Assembly (NCBI GenBank): GCA_025890175.1
Contig: JANPYM010000016.1
Coordinates: 329,956 to 393,955 of the forward strand
DNA length: 64,000 bases
Source of the DNA: Ciborinia camelliae
Lineage: Eukaryota > Ascomycota > Leotiomycetes > Helotiales > Sclerotiniaceae
Reading direction: 5' to 3'
A program made the position numbers and the translations under genes. The first letter of the stretch is position 1. Each line of letters opens with the position of its first letter. Of this stretch, positions 23,901-35,900 are shown piece after piece. The notes under the pieces are model-generated. The model was not told the DNA's origin. It ran no database searches and saw only the letters and a program-made list of their open reading frames with translations.

Positions 23901-26900
23901 TCTTGAGTGGGCTCCGGAGTATTCTCGGCTTGATCAATGATATCATCTGATGCGAGCGTCAAACCATTGCCCTCCTTCTCAATTTTCTTGGATTGGAATA
24001 AAGGAAATTCTTCGGTCGGTTCGACCTCCTCCTCAATACTCATGGTTTGCGTGTCTGAACTTCCACTCAAAGTTTGCAAAGTCTTTTCTCGCTCGGCGGT
24101 TATGTCATGTGACTCAGACGAGCACTCTGGGTTGTCGTTTCCGCTCTGATCTCGGAACTCTTGAACGGATCTTGATTCCTGCTCATTCCTTGTATCATGA
24201 GATGCAATAGCAAGGCCAGCTGCAGTTGCAATTGCTGCTGCTCCAATGGCGTCGACTACAGAATCCGATGAAGATGATTCATGGGGATGAACATCAGAAG
24301 ATAAATTTGAGTTTTCTTTTTCTTCGAATGAGGGGAAAGAATCCTGAAGAAACTCCACTGATGGCGCTAATCCCCTCTTAAAGGTAATCGCAGTCGGTGT
24401 GGAGTCTCCGGATGCCATGTCATCGGAGGGGAGGCTGGTTGAAAGTGGGTCCACCGAAGGGCGGTGAAGATCCCATTTTTCCAAGAATCCCGATTCGGGT
24501 AGATCCGCCACGTCAAGCTCTGAATTGGTCCGGGATGGCGGCAATTGTGGGAGCGGCTCAATTAGCTCTTCTGGTACGAATGACCCACGTCTGTTGGTCT
24601 CTAATAGATACAGGGGTTTGAACTCCTTGGTGTTATCCCATGACATAGGTCGTGATCTAGACCTTGGAACTATGGCCGATTCTGCAATTGGAGAAGGCTG
24701 GAAAGCCGGGAAAGGCGTATTACCAGTTGATCTCGTTAAAATAGGTGACGTTGGATTGGATCTGTTTCCCATAACGAATTTCAATGGCACGGCACTTTGG
24801 CTTGGAGATTTTACCGGAGTCTCCTGCAAACTCTTACGATTTCGCGGAGTCTTCTCTCTGGGTGTACCTACTGTACGTTTTTCAGATTCTGGTGTCGCGG
24901 GTCGACTTTCTGGAAGTTTGGGCAGATCATCAATTGGTTCAAAATTAGGTGAAACTGGACCACTTGGCGGTAATGGTAAAAGGTCTCCATATTGAGGGTC
25001 AATTGAGGGTCTGATTTGTCGTTCGATAATCTCTGGATCCAATATCTCCTCCTCTCTTTCCTGCTCCCCCATATTCCCCCTATCCCCCGTAGTCCCCTCG
25101 CTATCATTATTACTAGCGGCATTTTGCTGTTGATGCTGAACGGAAGTTGCAATTGCACCAGCAGCAAGGCCGACACCCGCGCCAAGGATGCCGGCATTAT
25201 CTAAAAAAGAATCCTTCTTCGAATCTGAGCTTTTACTCCTCTTCCTGTCTCCATCATTCCTAGAATCTTGTGCACTACCCTCATTGCGTGATTTGTTGCC
25301 GTTGGTTTCACTTGACTCCAATTGGGACAAATCATTGAAAGGTTGACTTCCAGTTAATCCGTCTGATGTTGAACTCCGTTTTTTCTTTTTCTTTTTGGCC
25401 TCATCGCTGTCACGGGTTCCTTTCGCTGGTTCCCCTTTCGCTGCATCCGCCTTGGCACCGCTGAAGAAACCAAACAAGCTACTACTCTTCTTTGGTGTGT
25501 CCTTTGCCTTCTTTTTTGGATCTACATTTTCATCACGAGTAGGTTCCGAAGCAACTGGTCTTGTAATATCATTGTCATCTTTAGTGCTGCTGCGATCCTT
25601 TCGTTGTTTTCGGAGCGAATCTTCATCATCCACTTTTGTGCTGCTATCAGCAGATAATATTGAACGAGATGAAGCCCATAATGGATCATCAACGTCACGA
25701 CGTGATGGTCTTTCTGGTTCTCTTGACAAATCGAGATCTTCACGACTATTATCAGAAGCTGGCAGTGAGATCTGTGAAGGATCTGGAGAATCAAAACGTG
25801 ATCTCTCCTTCGACTTTTTTCTCGATGATCTTCCGGAATCAGAGCCAACCTCCGAAGGGGGAGCTGAATTTGATGGAGAATCAATCCTACCACTATCGCG
25901 CTTCGACTTTCTGAGTATTTTTGATTCGTCTCCACTTTTGATGTCATCCAAAGAAAAGGTTCTGCGACTTTCACGCAAAGGAGACGCCACTTTGTCATCG
26001 AAGGTTGATGAGCGCCTGATTGATTTCCTTTTCGGCGTCGAAGCAGGTGGATCAATTCCATCATCATCATATGTCGATGATCGTGTTGACTTTTGAGACT
26101 TCTTAGCAGTGTCGACAGGCTCAGTATAACTTTCCGGTTCTTCAAATAATTCGCCAGTTGGAGATATGTCAACAAATGACGACTCCTCCCTCAGAAGCGA
26201 TTGTCGTCTTGTTTCCTCCTTGTCACGGTTCTTCTGTTCCTTTCTGCTTTGCCTGGAAGATTCAGAATAGCTTTCTGGCTCCTCAACGATGATATCCGAA
26301 ATCTGTGACGATACATCACCACCACTTCGTCTTAATTCTTTGTCGCGATTTCTCTGTTCCCTGTTGCGAAGTTTAGATGATTCTTCATTGGCAGGTGATA
26401 TGATCGACCAATCCTTTGGGGTTTCTGATACTTCATCCATAACAAAACCAGGATTCAAGGAACTGTCACCTTCAACGGGGATGCTTGAAATATCGGTAAT
26501 GGATTCAGCCCATGGAGCTTTGTATGCATACTCATTAGAACCAGGTGGTGAGTCACGTTTTCGGAACGCAGGATCCTCGATGACAAGATCAGGATTGAAA
26601 CCAGTATCTTGCAAACCAGCTGCCACCGTTGCAGTGAAGTCCAAATCATCGTCGAAAGAGCCAGGCATATGGGAAGATTGTACCGGGACAGGCTTAGGGC
26701 CAACACTAGGTGGGCTTTCTTGTCTTGTAACTTGGGGTAGATCTCTGCTCGTATCTTGAGTTGGGCTATTTCGTCTAGACTCTCGAGCTAGAATTTCTCT
26801 TCCAAGCTCAAAAACCGCATCTCGTGGTAGGCTGTCTTTTCTTGTAATTTTGGGCGGACTTTCTCTGCCCGTATCTTGAGGTGGACTGTTTCGTCTCGAC

Positions 26901-29900
26901 TCTCGAGCTAGAATTTCTCTTCCGAGTTCAAAAACCGCATCTCGAGGCAGACTGTCTTTTCTTGTGATTTTGGGCGGACTTTGTCTTCTCATATCCGTGG
27001 GTGGACTCTCTCTCCTCCAATCTCCGTATGGACTCTCGGGCTCTACCACGACACCTCGATACTCATAAGACCTCTCATCGCGCGCATCATCCTTCGCATT
27101 CGAGGTTCTGGGGGGTTCGCTTACCTCAGGGCCCTTAGAAGACTCACTCGAGCCTGCCAATGCCGCCCCTACACCAGCACCAAGAATACCTGCTGCCATG
27201 GCCGCCCATCCACTTGCAGATTTGGGTTCAGGTTTGGGCTCAGAACTTGCTTCGGAATACCTTGTCATCTCGGGAGCTTCTGGAGAGGAATCGGAAATGA
27301 ATTCATCCCGGTGTTCGGTTGGACTTTCAACTTCGAAGTGCTTCGTCTCGTTTGGACCCCAGGTGACCGCTTTTGAGACGGTGGATTGAACGGGGGATGA
27401 AACCGAAACATCATATGAGCGAACAAGATCTGCTCTCGGATTAATAATTATAGGAGGTATATCTCTTGTTTTGCGCTTTCGACGATCCTGATCACGTGGT
27501 TCATCTTCCGATCGATATGAAGTCTGCTCGCGGGCCTGAGTCCTGTCCCTCTGCTCATCTTCCGATCGGTATGATGAGGTTTGTTCGCGGCTTTGGATCT
27601 TATCTCTAGGCTTGATTGCCTCATCTTGCGATCGGGTAGAAGTTTGTTCGATCCCTTCATCTCGATTCCTAGTTTTGGCATAACGTTCTGGTTCAGGTTC
27701 TGTTTCTGGTTCAGGTTCCGAACGGCTCCTTTCAATCGAGCGATCTTGTGAGCGATTGGAGCTTTCAGTCTTCCCATTACCATTCTTAGCCATGGAAGCA
27801 AACTGCTTTTCGGGCGATGGCGTCGAAGTAGGAGTAGGGAGGATCAAATTCAAGATTGGCCGAGGCAACTTGGCATCCGCATCTTTGGTCATAAAGGGAC
27901 CCTTCAAATCCGCTTGGTCAACTTTGTATCGCATGCTCGGAATGCTGTAAACTTTCACGTCTCTGGGTGTCATAATGTAATCCAGCTTGAAGTCGGCATT
28001 TGGTGGACCGTACGGTCCTTTCTTGGGTTCATGCATGCCGGGTGGAGTTACAATGAGTGGCGGTTCTTCCTCTGATTCTTCCTCGTATTTGTTGATAACA
28101 GAACGTTCAGGTGAAGGGGTTCGAGAGCGGCGGACTTCTGCAGCAACTTTTCTGGCCATGACAATTTCACGATAAGCTCTATCTGCTTCTGCCATGACCT
28201 CATCGTGTGATTGCTCTGGGCCTTTGGTTGAATCGACATCTTTTGGTAGATCCTCGGAGTCGGTTCGTCTCTCACCTCGTCGTTTCGCTGACCTTGATTC
28301 TCGGATACCTTCTTTGACCATAACAGCAGCCGCGGCGGCAATGGCTGCAGCTGCAATAGGAGCTGTCGAGTGTTCAGTTTCTTCGTAGATCTTCTCGGCA
28401 TCATGGAGATCTCTAGCGTTATCTCTACGTCGTTGCTCTCTATCATCTTTGTCGAGAACATCAGTGCGTGATTCTGACCGGGAAACAGAAGATGATTCCT
28501 TAATAGACGAGCTTCGTTTTCGAGTGAAATCTGGTTCACGTTCAACAGTAACAACAGAAGGTAGAGATTCTTCTCTAGGTCGGCTAGAGCTTTCCTCACG
28601 GGTAGGTGAGTCTGCAACCTGGTATTGAAACGGGTCTGGGGGTGTGCGAGCAGCAGCAGATATTTCTGAGAGTACGTGGGATCGTCGCTCTTCATAGTTA
28701 TCTTCAACGCGATCGGGAGCTCGTCGCTCTTCGCGTCTCTCTCGTCGTCTTCTCTCTCGCTCCTCCGCGGCAGCATCAGGATCATCACGAATCTTTTCTC
28801 GAATCTTATCGCGTTCAGAATTAGATGCTGAGCTTCTGGAGTCATCTTTTCTTCGCTCCTCGCGACGTTTCTCTCGCTTTTCGTCCCACGTGAGATTACT
28901 ATCAACAATAGAAGGTTGATCATAATCACGACGGCGCTCTTTCCGATCATCATCTCGAGGTTTGGTACTGCTACGTTCAGCAATAGAGTATTGATCATCA
29001 TCGCGACGTCTTTCTTTTCGATCATCATCTCGGCGACTGACAGCGCTTTCACTATAGCTCCGCTGATCCTTTCTGTCATCACCTCGAGAATTATCCTTTT
29101 CATCTCGACGACTAGATGCCATGGCAGCTCCTAAAGCAGCACCAGCTACTCCAGCTAACGCCGCGCCAGCCAAAGATTTTGATCTACCTGAAGAGCTCTT
29201 CAAGATGCCTCCGGATTCGGATCGAACATATTTAGGCTCATGATAAACGTTTTGAGAAACCGGAGTGATGGGTTGAGGTTGCTGGATGGGAACTGGCGCA
29301 GGTCTAGGAGTGTTGTATTCGGATGAAGACTCTCGCGCCACGTCAAATCGGGAAGGATCGTTGGTGGGAACGGGGAAGACTTGTTGAAGGGGGGCCTGAG
29401 AACCACTTCCAACACTTTGAGTCCTGCTTACCCTTTCCCTTTCACGTACATACACCTCATCCACATGTCTATCAGGGTGGTTATAAGATGTGTAAGTGTG
29501 TTGACCAAAGTCACTACTCGACTCCCATTGCACATCCTCAAAGCCAGAAGCCCTATCTGATAGAAATCCATTGAGAGAATTCTGTGGTCCAAGCAGTCTT
29601 GGGTCGACCACGCTACTCTTTCGACTCTTTGGTCCATGGGTTTTCCTACGTCCGAAAAAGCCGCCCTGACTCTTGGCGACATGATTACCACCTCCAAACG
29701 CCAAACCAGTGTCAACACTTGAGTCTGATTCGTCATCAGAGGCAGATTCCCATGCATCATCATCATTGGGATTGGTTTCATATGGAATGATTCTGGAAGG
29801 TGGTAGGCCACGATCATCTCCTCGACTGCCAGTTTCAGGAACACCGCGTCCATTCTTACCATTCTTTACATCCTTTTTGTTGTGGTCCCTTACAAGCTTA

Positions 29901-31066
29901 GCGAGACCCGCGCCTAAAGCCAAAATTTCAGCGTTGGTAGTTGATCGTTTCGCGCTCGTGGGTCTCTCGTTCGTGGAAGATCGAGCATCTCTCAAATTTT
30001 CCTTGCTACTCTTATATCCTACGGTTTCCCATTGCCTATCCCTTCCATCCCTGGACCTCACGTTCCTCTTCCTTCTGTATCTCAAAAATCCCGTTCCAAA
30101 GGCTAAATCTTCATTCAAAGAGGAACTTGACGAGGTATTATGTTTCGTTAACTTCTTCGTCTTCTTCTTTTTCCTCTTCGAATCAGACTTTTCGGATGGG
30201 GTCGAGAAGAAAGACCTAAAGCTGAAACCCTTGGTAGGAAAATGGTGAGAAATATCGAGGTATGAAGAAGTAGATGATCCAGATGTACTCAACACTTGCG
30301 TATGTGGCGGACCGTACTCCATTCCTGAGGGTTGGCGCATTCCTCGTTCCCGTTCGAATTTCTCGCGTTCCATCATTTGTCGCTCATGTTCTCGCGCACG
30401 TTCCGGGTCATAATATTCTGCTACCGTGATTGTATTCTCTTTATCATATGGTCCTGTTCGTGATGGATCCATCGACATAGTAGTTGCGGTGGTATCATAA
30501 TGAGCGGTACGTGGAGTATCCGGGTGCGCGATAGAACTTTCCATGCCCGGATCGAATCGACCAGTTTGCGGTGTGCCAACAGATATCGTGCTCTCAGCGG
30601 CATCGTATCTTCCTGTCCTGGGAGTGCGCCCATCCACATAACTTTCTCTGCCATCGTACCGTTCGGTTCGAGGTGTACTAATATTAAAGGAACTTTCCCC
30701 ACCATAATATCCTGCAGTTCCCGGCATTACTGCTGGACGTCCCCCCATCGCACTCTCCTCACCATAATATCGATCATGTCTCGGTGTAGCGGCTGAAATA
30801 GAGCTCTCCCCACCATCATACCCCACAGTTACTGGCGTGTAAGGTGTGTAAGGCGTCATGGGTGTATTTGGGGGCCTAGAACCATACCTCTCGTCATTTT
30901 GTTCGCGGCCTGCAAACGAGCTCTCCCTTCCATCAAATCCTAAATTAGGTGGCGCGCGTCCATTATATCCTCGACCTCCATTACCATTTCCACTTCCATA
31001 TCCATTTCCTCTCGGCGCAATCGATGGGTTCCCGCCCACACCATATCGATCGCGTTTCTCCGCCAT
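10451..31066 (-). CDS. lah: giant leashin-like (LAH) Woronin-body tether, about 6,852 aa
   Basis: This is probably the leashin scaffold that ties Woronin bodies to the septal pore and cell cortex in moulds; homologues are often annotated 'involucrin repeat protein'. Exon 1 is 12026-31066 (6,347 codons) and exon 2 is 10451-11968, joined over a 57-bp intron; the spliced frame is 20,559 nt. In order: an N-terminal array of about seven Y/F-D-G-x-E-S-S...TPRT-type repeats (residues about 50-210); Arg/Ser-rich charged stretches; a very long acidic Pro/Glu-rich disordered body broken by about 20 lysine islands such as KKSKKDKKK and nine Gly/Ala-rich hydrophobic patches; and a C-terminal coiled coil (about 6373-6523) followed by a conserved-looking helical domain. 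The start MAEKRDRYG is the first in-frame Met. The family call rests on overall architecture and the C-terminal exon and should be confirmed by a profile search. Internal introns are not needed, since the frame is open throughout. Confidence 0.82.
11969..12025 (-). other. 57-bp intron separating the LAH body from its C-terminal domain
   Basis: On the minus strand the interval starts GTAAGTTGG and ends ACAATGTAG, with a GCTAAT branch-point-like motif about 17 nt before the acceptor. Removing it joins the body (..EMADVY) to DGYGEGRMGS in frame. The length is a multiple of three, but the acceptor TAG itself is an in-frame stop. Retention would therefore add 18 residues and end the protein without the coiled-coil domain. 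Confidence 0.85.
26754..26993 (-). repeat. two tandem 120-bp coding units inside LAH
   Basis: Two 120-bp units (26754-26873 and 26874-26993) differ at only a handful of positions. Each encodes a 40-residue block containing the core KITRKDSLPRDAVFELGREI followed by an Arg/Ser/Pro-rich linker. The duplication preserves frame and looks recent compared with the degenerate repeats elsewhere in the gene. Confidence 0.8.
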
Positions 31067-32974
31067 TATTCCGAACCCTTAGGTAGGGATTTCTTCTTCT
31101 CAGCTTCAGCTCCGCTGTTCGTATTCATTCGTGATCATATCAAATCATATCAAATCAAATCAAATCATACAATTTCGCAAATAACCTATTCAACCCGAAT
31201 TGTTGTTCGTATGTTATCTGTGTACGTAGTAGGTATGTAATCAAATAAATTTAATCTTGCGCTGATTTGCGATTCGCAATGGCTGGTTTGTTTTTTGTTT
31301 TGATGCGTTGATGATTTAATTAAGTAGCGGATCGGGACGCATATAATAGCTTGTTGATAGCGTGTTGATAGTTCGCGATTTTGACAGCTCTAGATAAATT
31401 TTAGAGATTGAGTTTGTTTTAGCTAAGGTAGGAAGTGGAGGTATCCGTGGTGAAGTGTAGACGGTAGTGTGGTCGATGGGCCCAAGTGTAATTTTAATTA
31501 AGAGGGAGGCTGGAGAAAGGCGCCAAAACGAATCAATTTTAGTATGAGCAAGCGTGAGCGAAATCTGGACTTTGCTTATGTGCCACTCGATGCCACTGGA
31601 TAATCCTTGAATGAACGCCACACGTTATGTTGATCTGTAAATGAATCTCTTTTTTTTTCATTCAGCTGAGTTTTGATACGAGTGTTCAATTGGTTTGAGT
31701 GGTGGTTGTCAAGTCAACATGTGGAAAAGAAAAGAAGAAGAAAAAAAGAATTGATTTCTATCCATCCATAAAATCGTTATCGTCGTTGTCGTCGTCGTCC
31801 TCGTCGTTGAACTCGTAATACCAAAAAAAAGAGAATCGTGAAAAGGTTTTCGTCACTACTGTCGATAGGTAGGTAGGGAAGAAGAACAATCAATAATAAT
31901 GGAAGGAAGTTGATAAAACTTGACGGAGTACGATTGATGAGAATTCGTCAAAGAACCTCGCTCTAGTGTCCTAGGTACAGTCCCTACTACCTAGTCAGTC
32001 TTCTTCAGATGGATACCTATCTACCCATCTTTGAGCTTAGTGAACCGCCTACAGCGTTGTCAGTGGATTCTCTCTTCAAGGACCCCTAGAATACCCCGAT
32101 GATGTGCAGATAGATCTCCACGTGAGAGAGCGGTGAATATCGGAGCCTCCGTCGAATCAATTTTTGGCTTTTCCATTTGCATGAGACGCAGACACATGCG
32201 ATGAGAGATAGATATCGCTGGGATGGATGATTGGATTGGATTGGAAGTGGAAGATGACGAGTTTGCTTCCTGCCTACAGAATCTACTGGTACCGATATCT
32301 ATTTCCCCCCAATGAATAACGTTCCAAACCATTCATCCATCGCATCACAATCGCAATCGCAATCGCAATCGCACTGCAACTATCCGTTCCCATTCTTTCT
32401 TTCATCCCGGCGCCAGTGATGCATCATCTACCAAGAATGGCAATCACCTCTCTTGCCTCCCCACCATCCTGAGCCACCCAAAGCTCCTCTCTCGTGCAGT
32501 AAGTAAGTTGTAACTGCATGGTAAATATAAAAATAGTGGACCGAGTGGGTCAAAATTGCAACTCACCGTGCGATTGAGTTTTGTCTCAATTCCTCAATAT
32601 ACATAACATACATGCTCAATTTCAGTATCATCAACCAAGAGCCAGCCAATTCAACATTTTAAAAATCAACTACAAAATCCTTTCAAAAACATAACGTATA
32701 AGAGGGCATGAATTAGCTCGGATCTACATATACGTGTCAGTTTATGCACAAGATGCACAAGATATGCATTGCAACATTGCCGAGCTCAAAATGCCAGCTC
32801 ATAGGTTAAATACTTGGGGATGTGAGAGGTCGGGACTCTCCATAATACACTTTGTCTTCGTACAGAATTCAAGTGGGGTTTACTCATGATCATCTATCCA
32901 ATCGTATATTTGAGGATTTATGCCTCTAATGCAAAACTGTTGAGATATTTTTATTCTTTATGTATTTTGTTCAT
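31067..32974. other. intergenic: LAH promoter side and ABC-exporter 3' flank
   Basis: This 1.9-kb gap contains the presumed promoter and 5' UTR of the giant gene (right to left) and the 3' UTR of the ABC exporter. Small repeats such as caaat units (31139-31167), cgtcgt runs (31782-31806) and caatcg units (32347-32372) are present. The 101-codon minus-strand frame at 31316-31621 has no recognisable domain and is not called. Confidence 0.5.
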
Positions 32975-35900
32975 CTATCGATCAAGTGCTTGTGATTGAC
33001 ACTGGGAGAAAGAAGTAAGTATAATGAAGTTTCTAGGATGGAATGGATCGAAGAGGATTTGGAGACTTACCATCTGATAATATACACCTTTCTTCCTCAA
33101 TAACGCTGCATGATCTCCTACCTCCAATACCCTACCTTCACCCAGAACGTAAATGACATCAGCATTTTGCACCGTAGCCAAACGATGGGCTACAACAACC
33201 ATCGTTCTACCTGTCGCGGCTCTTTCAAAAGCCGCTTGGACAAGTTTCTCGCTCTCAGAGTCTAGACTCGATGTCGCTTCATCAAGAAGGAGAATCTTGG
33301 GATTGCGAATGAGCGCACGAGCTATTGATATTCGTTGTTTTTGTCCTCCTGAAAGAGCAACTCCTTTGGTACCAACATTGGTATTGTAGCCTTCGGGAAG
33401 AGACATGATAAAGTCGTGGATTTCGGCATCACGACATACTTGGTGGAGGGTTTCTTCTGGAGTCGACTCATCGACACCCAAATAGATGTTCTCTTTGATA
33501 GTGCCTTCAAAGAGAGTAGGCTCTTGTGCTACGAGCGAGATCATTTTCCGGTATTCATTGACATCAAGTTCAGAGATATCGGTGTCGTTGCAGAGTATCT
33601 TGCCCTTTTGGACATCATAGAATCTCTCAAGCAAACTGACTATTATTTCTTAGTATATCATCTCCAAATTGTCAAAGGTTAAATTACCAATCGATGTTTT
33701 TCCACATCCTGAAGATCCGACCAAGGCAGCAAATTGGCCCTTCTCAACCTTGTGATAGTCAGCATCCTCTTCAACGACCTATGGCATGGTTTTAAGCTTA
33801 CTGTAATATTCAGACCAGTAAATATCGGAATATCACGGGTAGGATACTTGAACCATACATCTTTCAATTGTATCTTTACCCCGCCCTCCGTATTTTGAAT
33901 CTTTGATGCTGATTCCCCGGCCATTCCTGCCGGTGTTCTGAAGCTCAATATTCTGTTCGCTGCTGCAGATGTTTGTGCTATATCTGTTGCAATATCAATA
34001 AAAAGAAATCCAAATGGGAGGATTATCATCAGGTTACTAACTAGGACCAAAACTCAACAGACTTCCAGCGCTGTCGGCCCCATTTATTATAGCAATGTAA
34101 ACCACAAAGAAGTTGATAGGTCCGTATTCTCTCGAAGCAAGAAGACCACCACCATACCACTAAGAAGCAATTAGCCTAGTTTCGTTGTGGTTAAACTGGA
34201 CCAGAGATACTCACAAATGCCAAAGCCATACAACCTAACCCCAGACTCTCACTAGCAGCAAAAGCAATCGACGAAAATCTGCTTTCCTTGGCATGTGAAT
34301 CCAAATGCCACTTAAGCAGTTCGTCGTAACGGTTACATATCATATCCTCCAAAGTCAACGAGGTGACGGTTCGAAAGGCAGAGATTGATTCCGCCGCAAA
34401 TTTAGAGCTCTCGGCAAACACCGCTTGATTCATCCTCTCAAATTGAATCTCATACCGGATACGATAATAACTGCCGCCTATCAACAGAGGCAGTGCGACA
34501 AACGCCACCACGCAAGTTAGTTTCCAGCCAAAAGCAAATGCGATGGCGACGCAACCAATAATGTTACATACGGCCGTAAATGCTATAGCCATATTCATAC
34601 CAAGCAATTGCTGAAGCTGCGTCGGGTCATTGGCGACACGACCTGTGAGCTCACCGCTAGAGTTCTCCTCAGCGTCAAAAAATGCAATCGGCTTCTTCAA
34701 AATACTCTCAAAATACTCTTGACGGTATGTTGCAGTGATGTGACCAGATATCATAGTTGAGGAATATCCCATGATATACCAGGCGATCCCACACCCTACA
34801 GCTAAAATGAAGAACATCAATGCGTAGTGATTCGTGGCAGATTTGAGTTTGGCCCCGGTATATGAAAATACCGAAAGAAGTTTGGCAAAAATATAGGCTT
34901 GGAGCGGATAGGTGGCGCCGGCACCTATAGCACCTATTATGAGCATTGTGTACCAATGCCATTGGGAGCTTTGCTCGTAAAGGAAGAGCCCAAAACTAGT
35001 TGAGAGACCCTTAGGTTTGTATGCCACTTCTTCTCTTTCTTCCTTTACCTTTTCTGTTTCACTCATTTCGGGTATCAGTGGTTCCATTGTCTCTAGCAGG
35101 TTACTCTCATCCTGATAAACTTCCCCTAGAGATAATTGTTGGGCATTGACGAGGGCACTGTAGGCGCCATCCGGATTAGAAAGCAATCCATCATGTGTTC
35201 CTTCCTCGACGAGCTTCCCCTTCTTTAAAACCACGATCTTGTCGGCCTTTTTAATTGTTGAAAGCCTGTGCGCTATCGTAATAGTTGTTCTGCCTTCGCT
35301 CACTTTATCCAGGGCTGCCTGGACAATCCGCTCGCCTCTAACGTCGATCGCGCTCGTGGCCTCGTCCAAAATCAAAATCTTCGGTCGCTTTATAATGCTC
35401 CGAGCGATAGCTAGTCTTTGCCTCTGCCCACCGCTTAACTTAATCCCCGCATCGCCAACTTGAGTATCATATCCCATGGGTAGTTTGATGATAAACTCAT
35501 CGGCAAAGGCTTCTTTGCAAGCCTCTATGACCAGCTTCCTTTTAATATCGGTATCTTCGTTTTCCCACTCCGAACCAATCAACCCATATTCAACGTTCTT
35601 GACTATCGTATCGTTGAATATAAATGGTTCTTGTTGTACAAGACCTATCTGTGTTCGCCACCATTTGAGGTCGAGAGATCTCAAGTCGTGGTTTCCACAT
35701 GATATGATTCCAGATAGAGAAACTGCGGCTTGTTGCTCGTCGTATTCTTCAGGGGTTTTTGGCTGCTCATCTTCCTTCTTGTCCTTCTTATCTTTCATAG
35801 CGCTTGGAGGAATGACGATTTGTTGCTCATCGAGACTGTACCATCTTTCCAAAAGGCCTGCAACATTGGGATATCAGCAATCAGTAATTGCCCATCGAGA

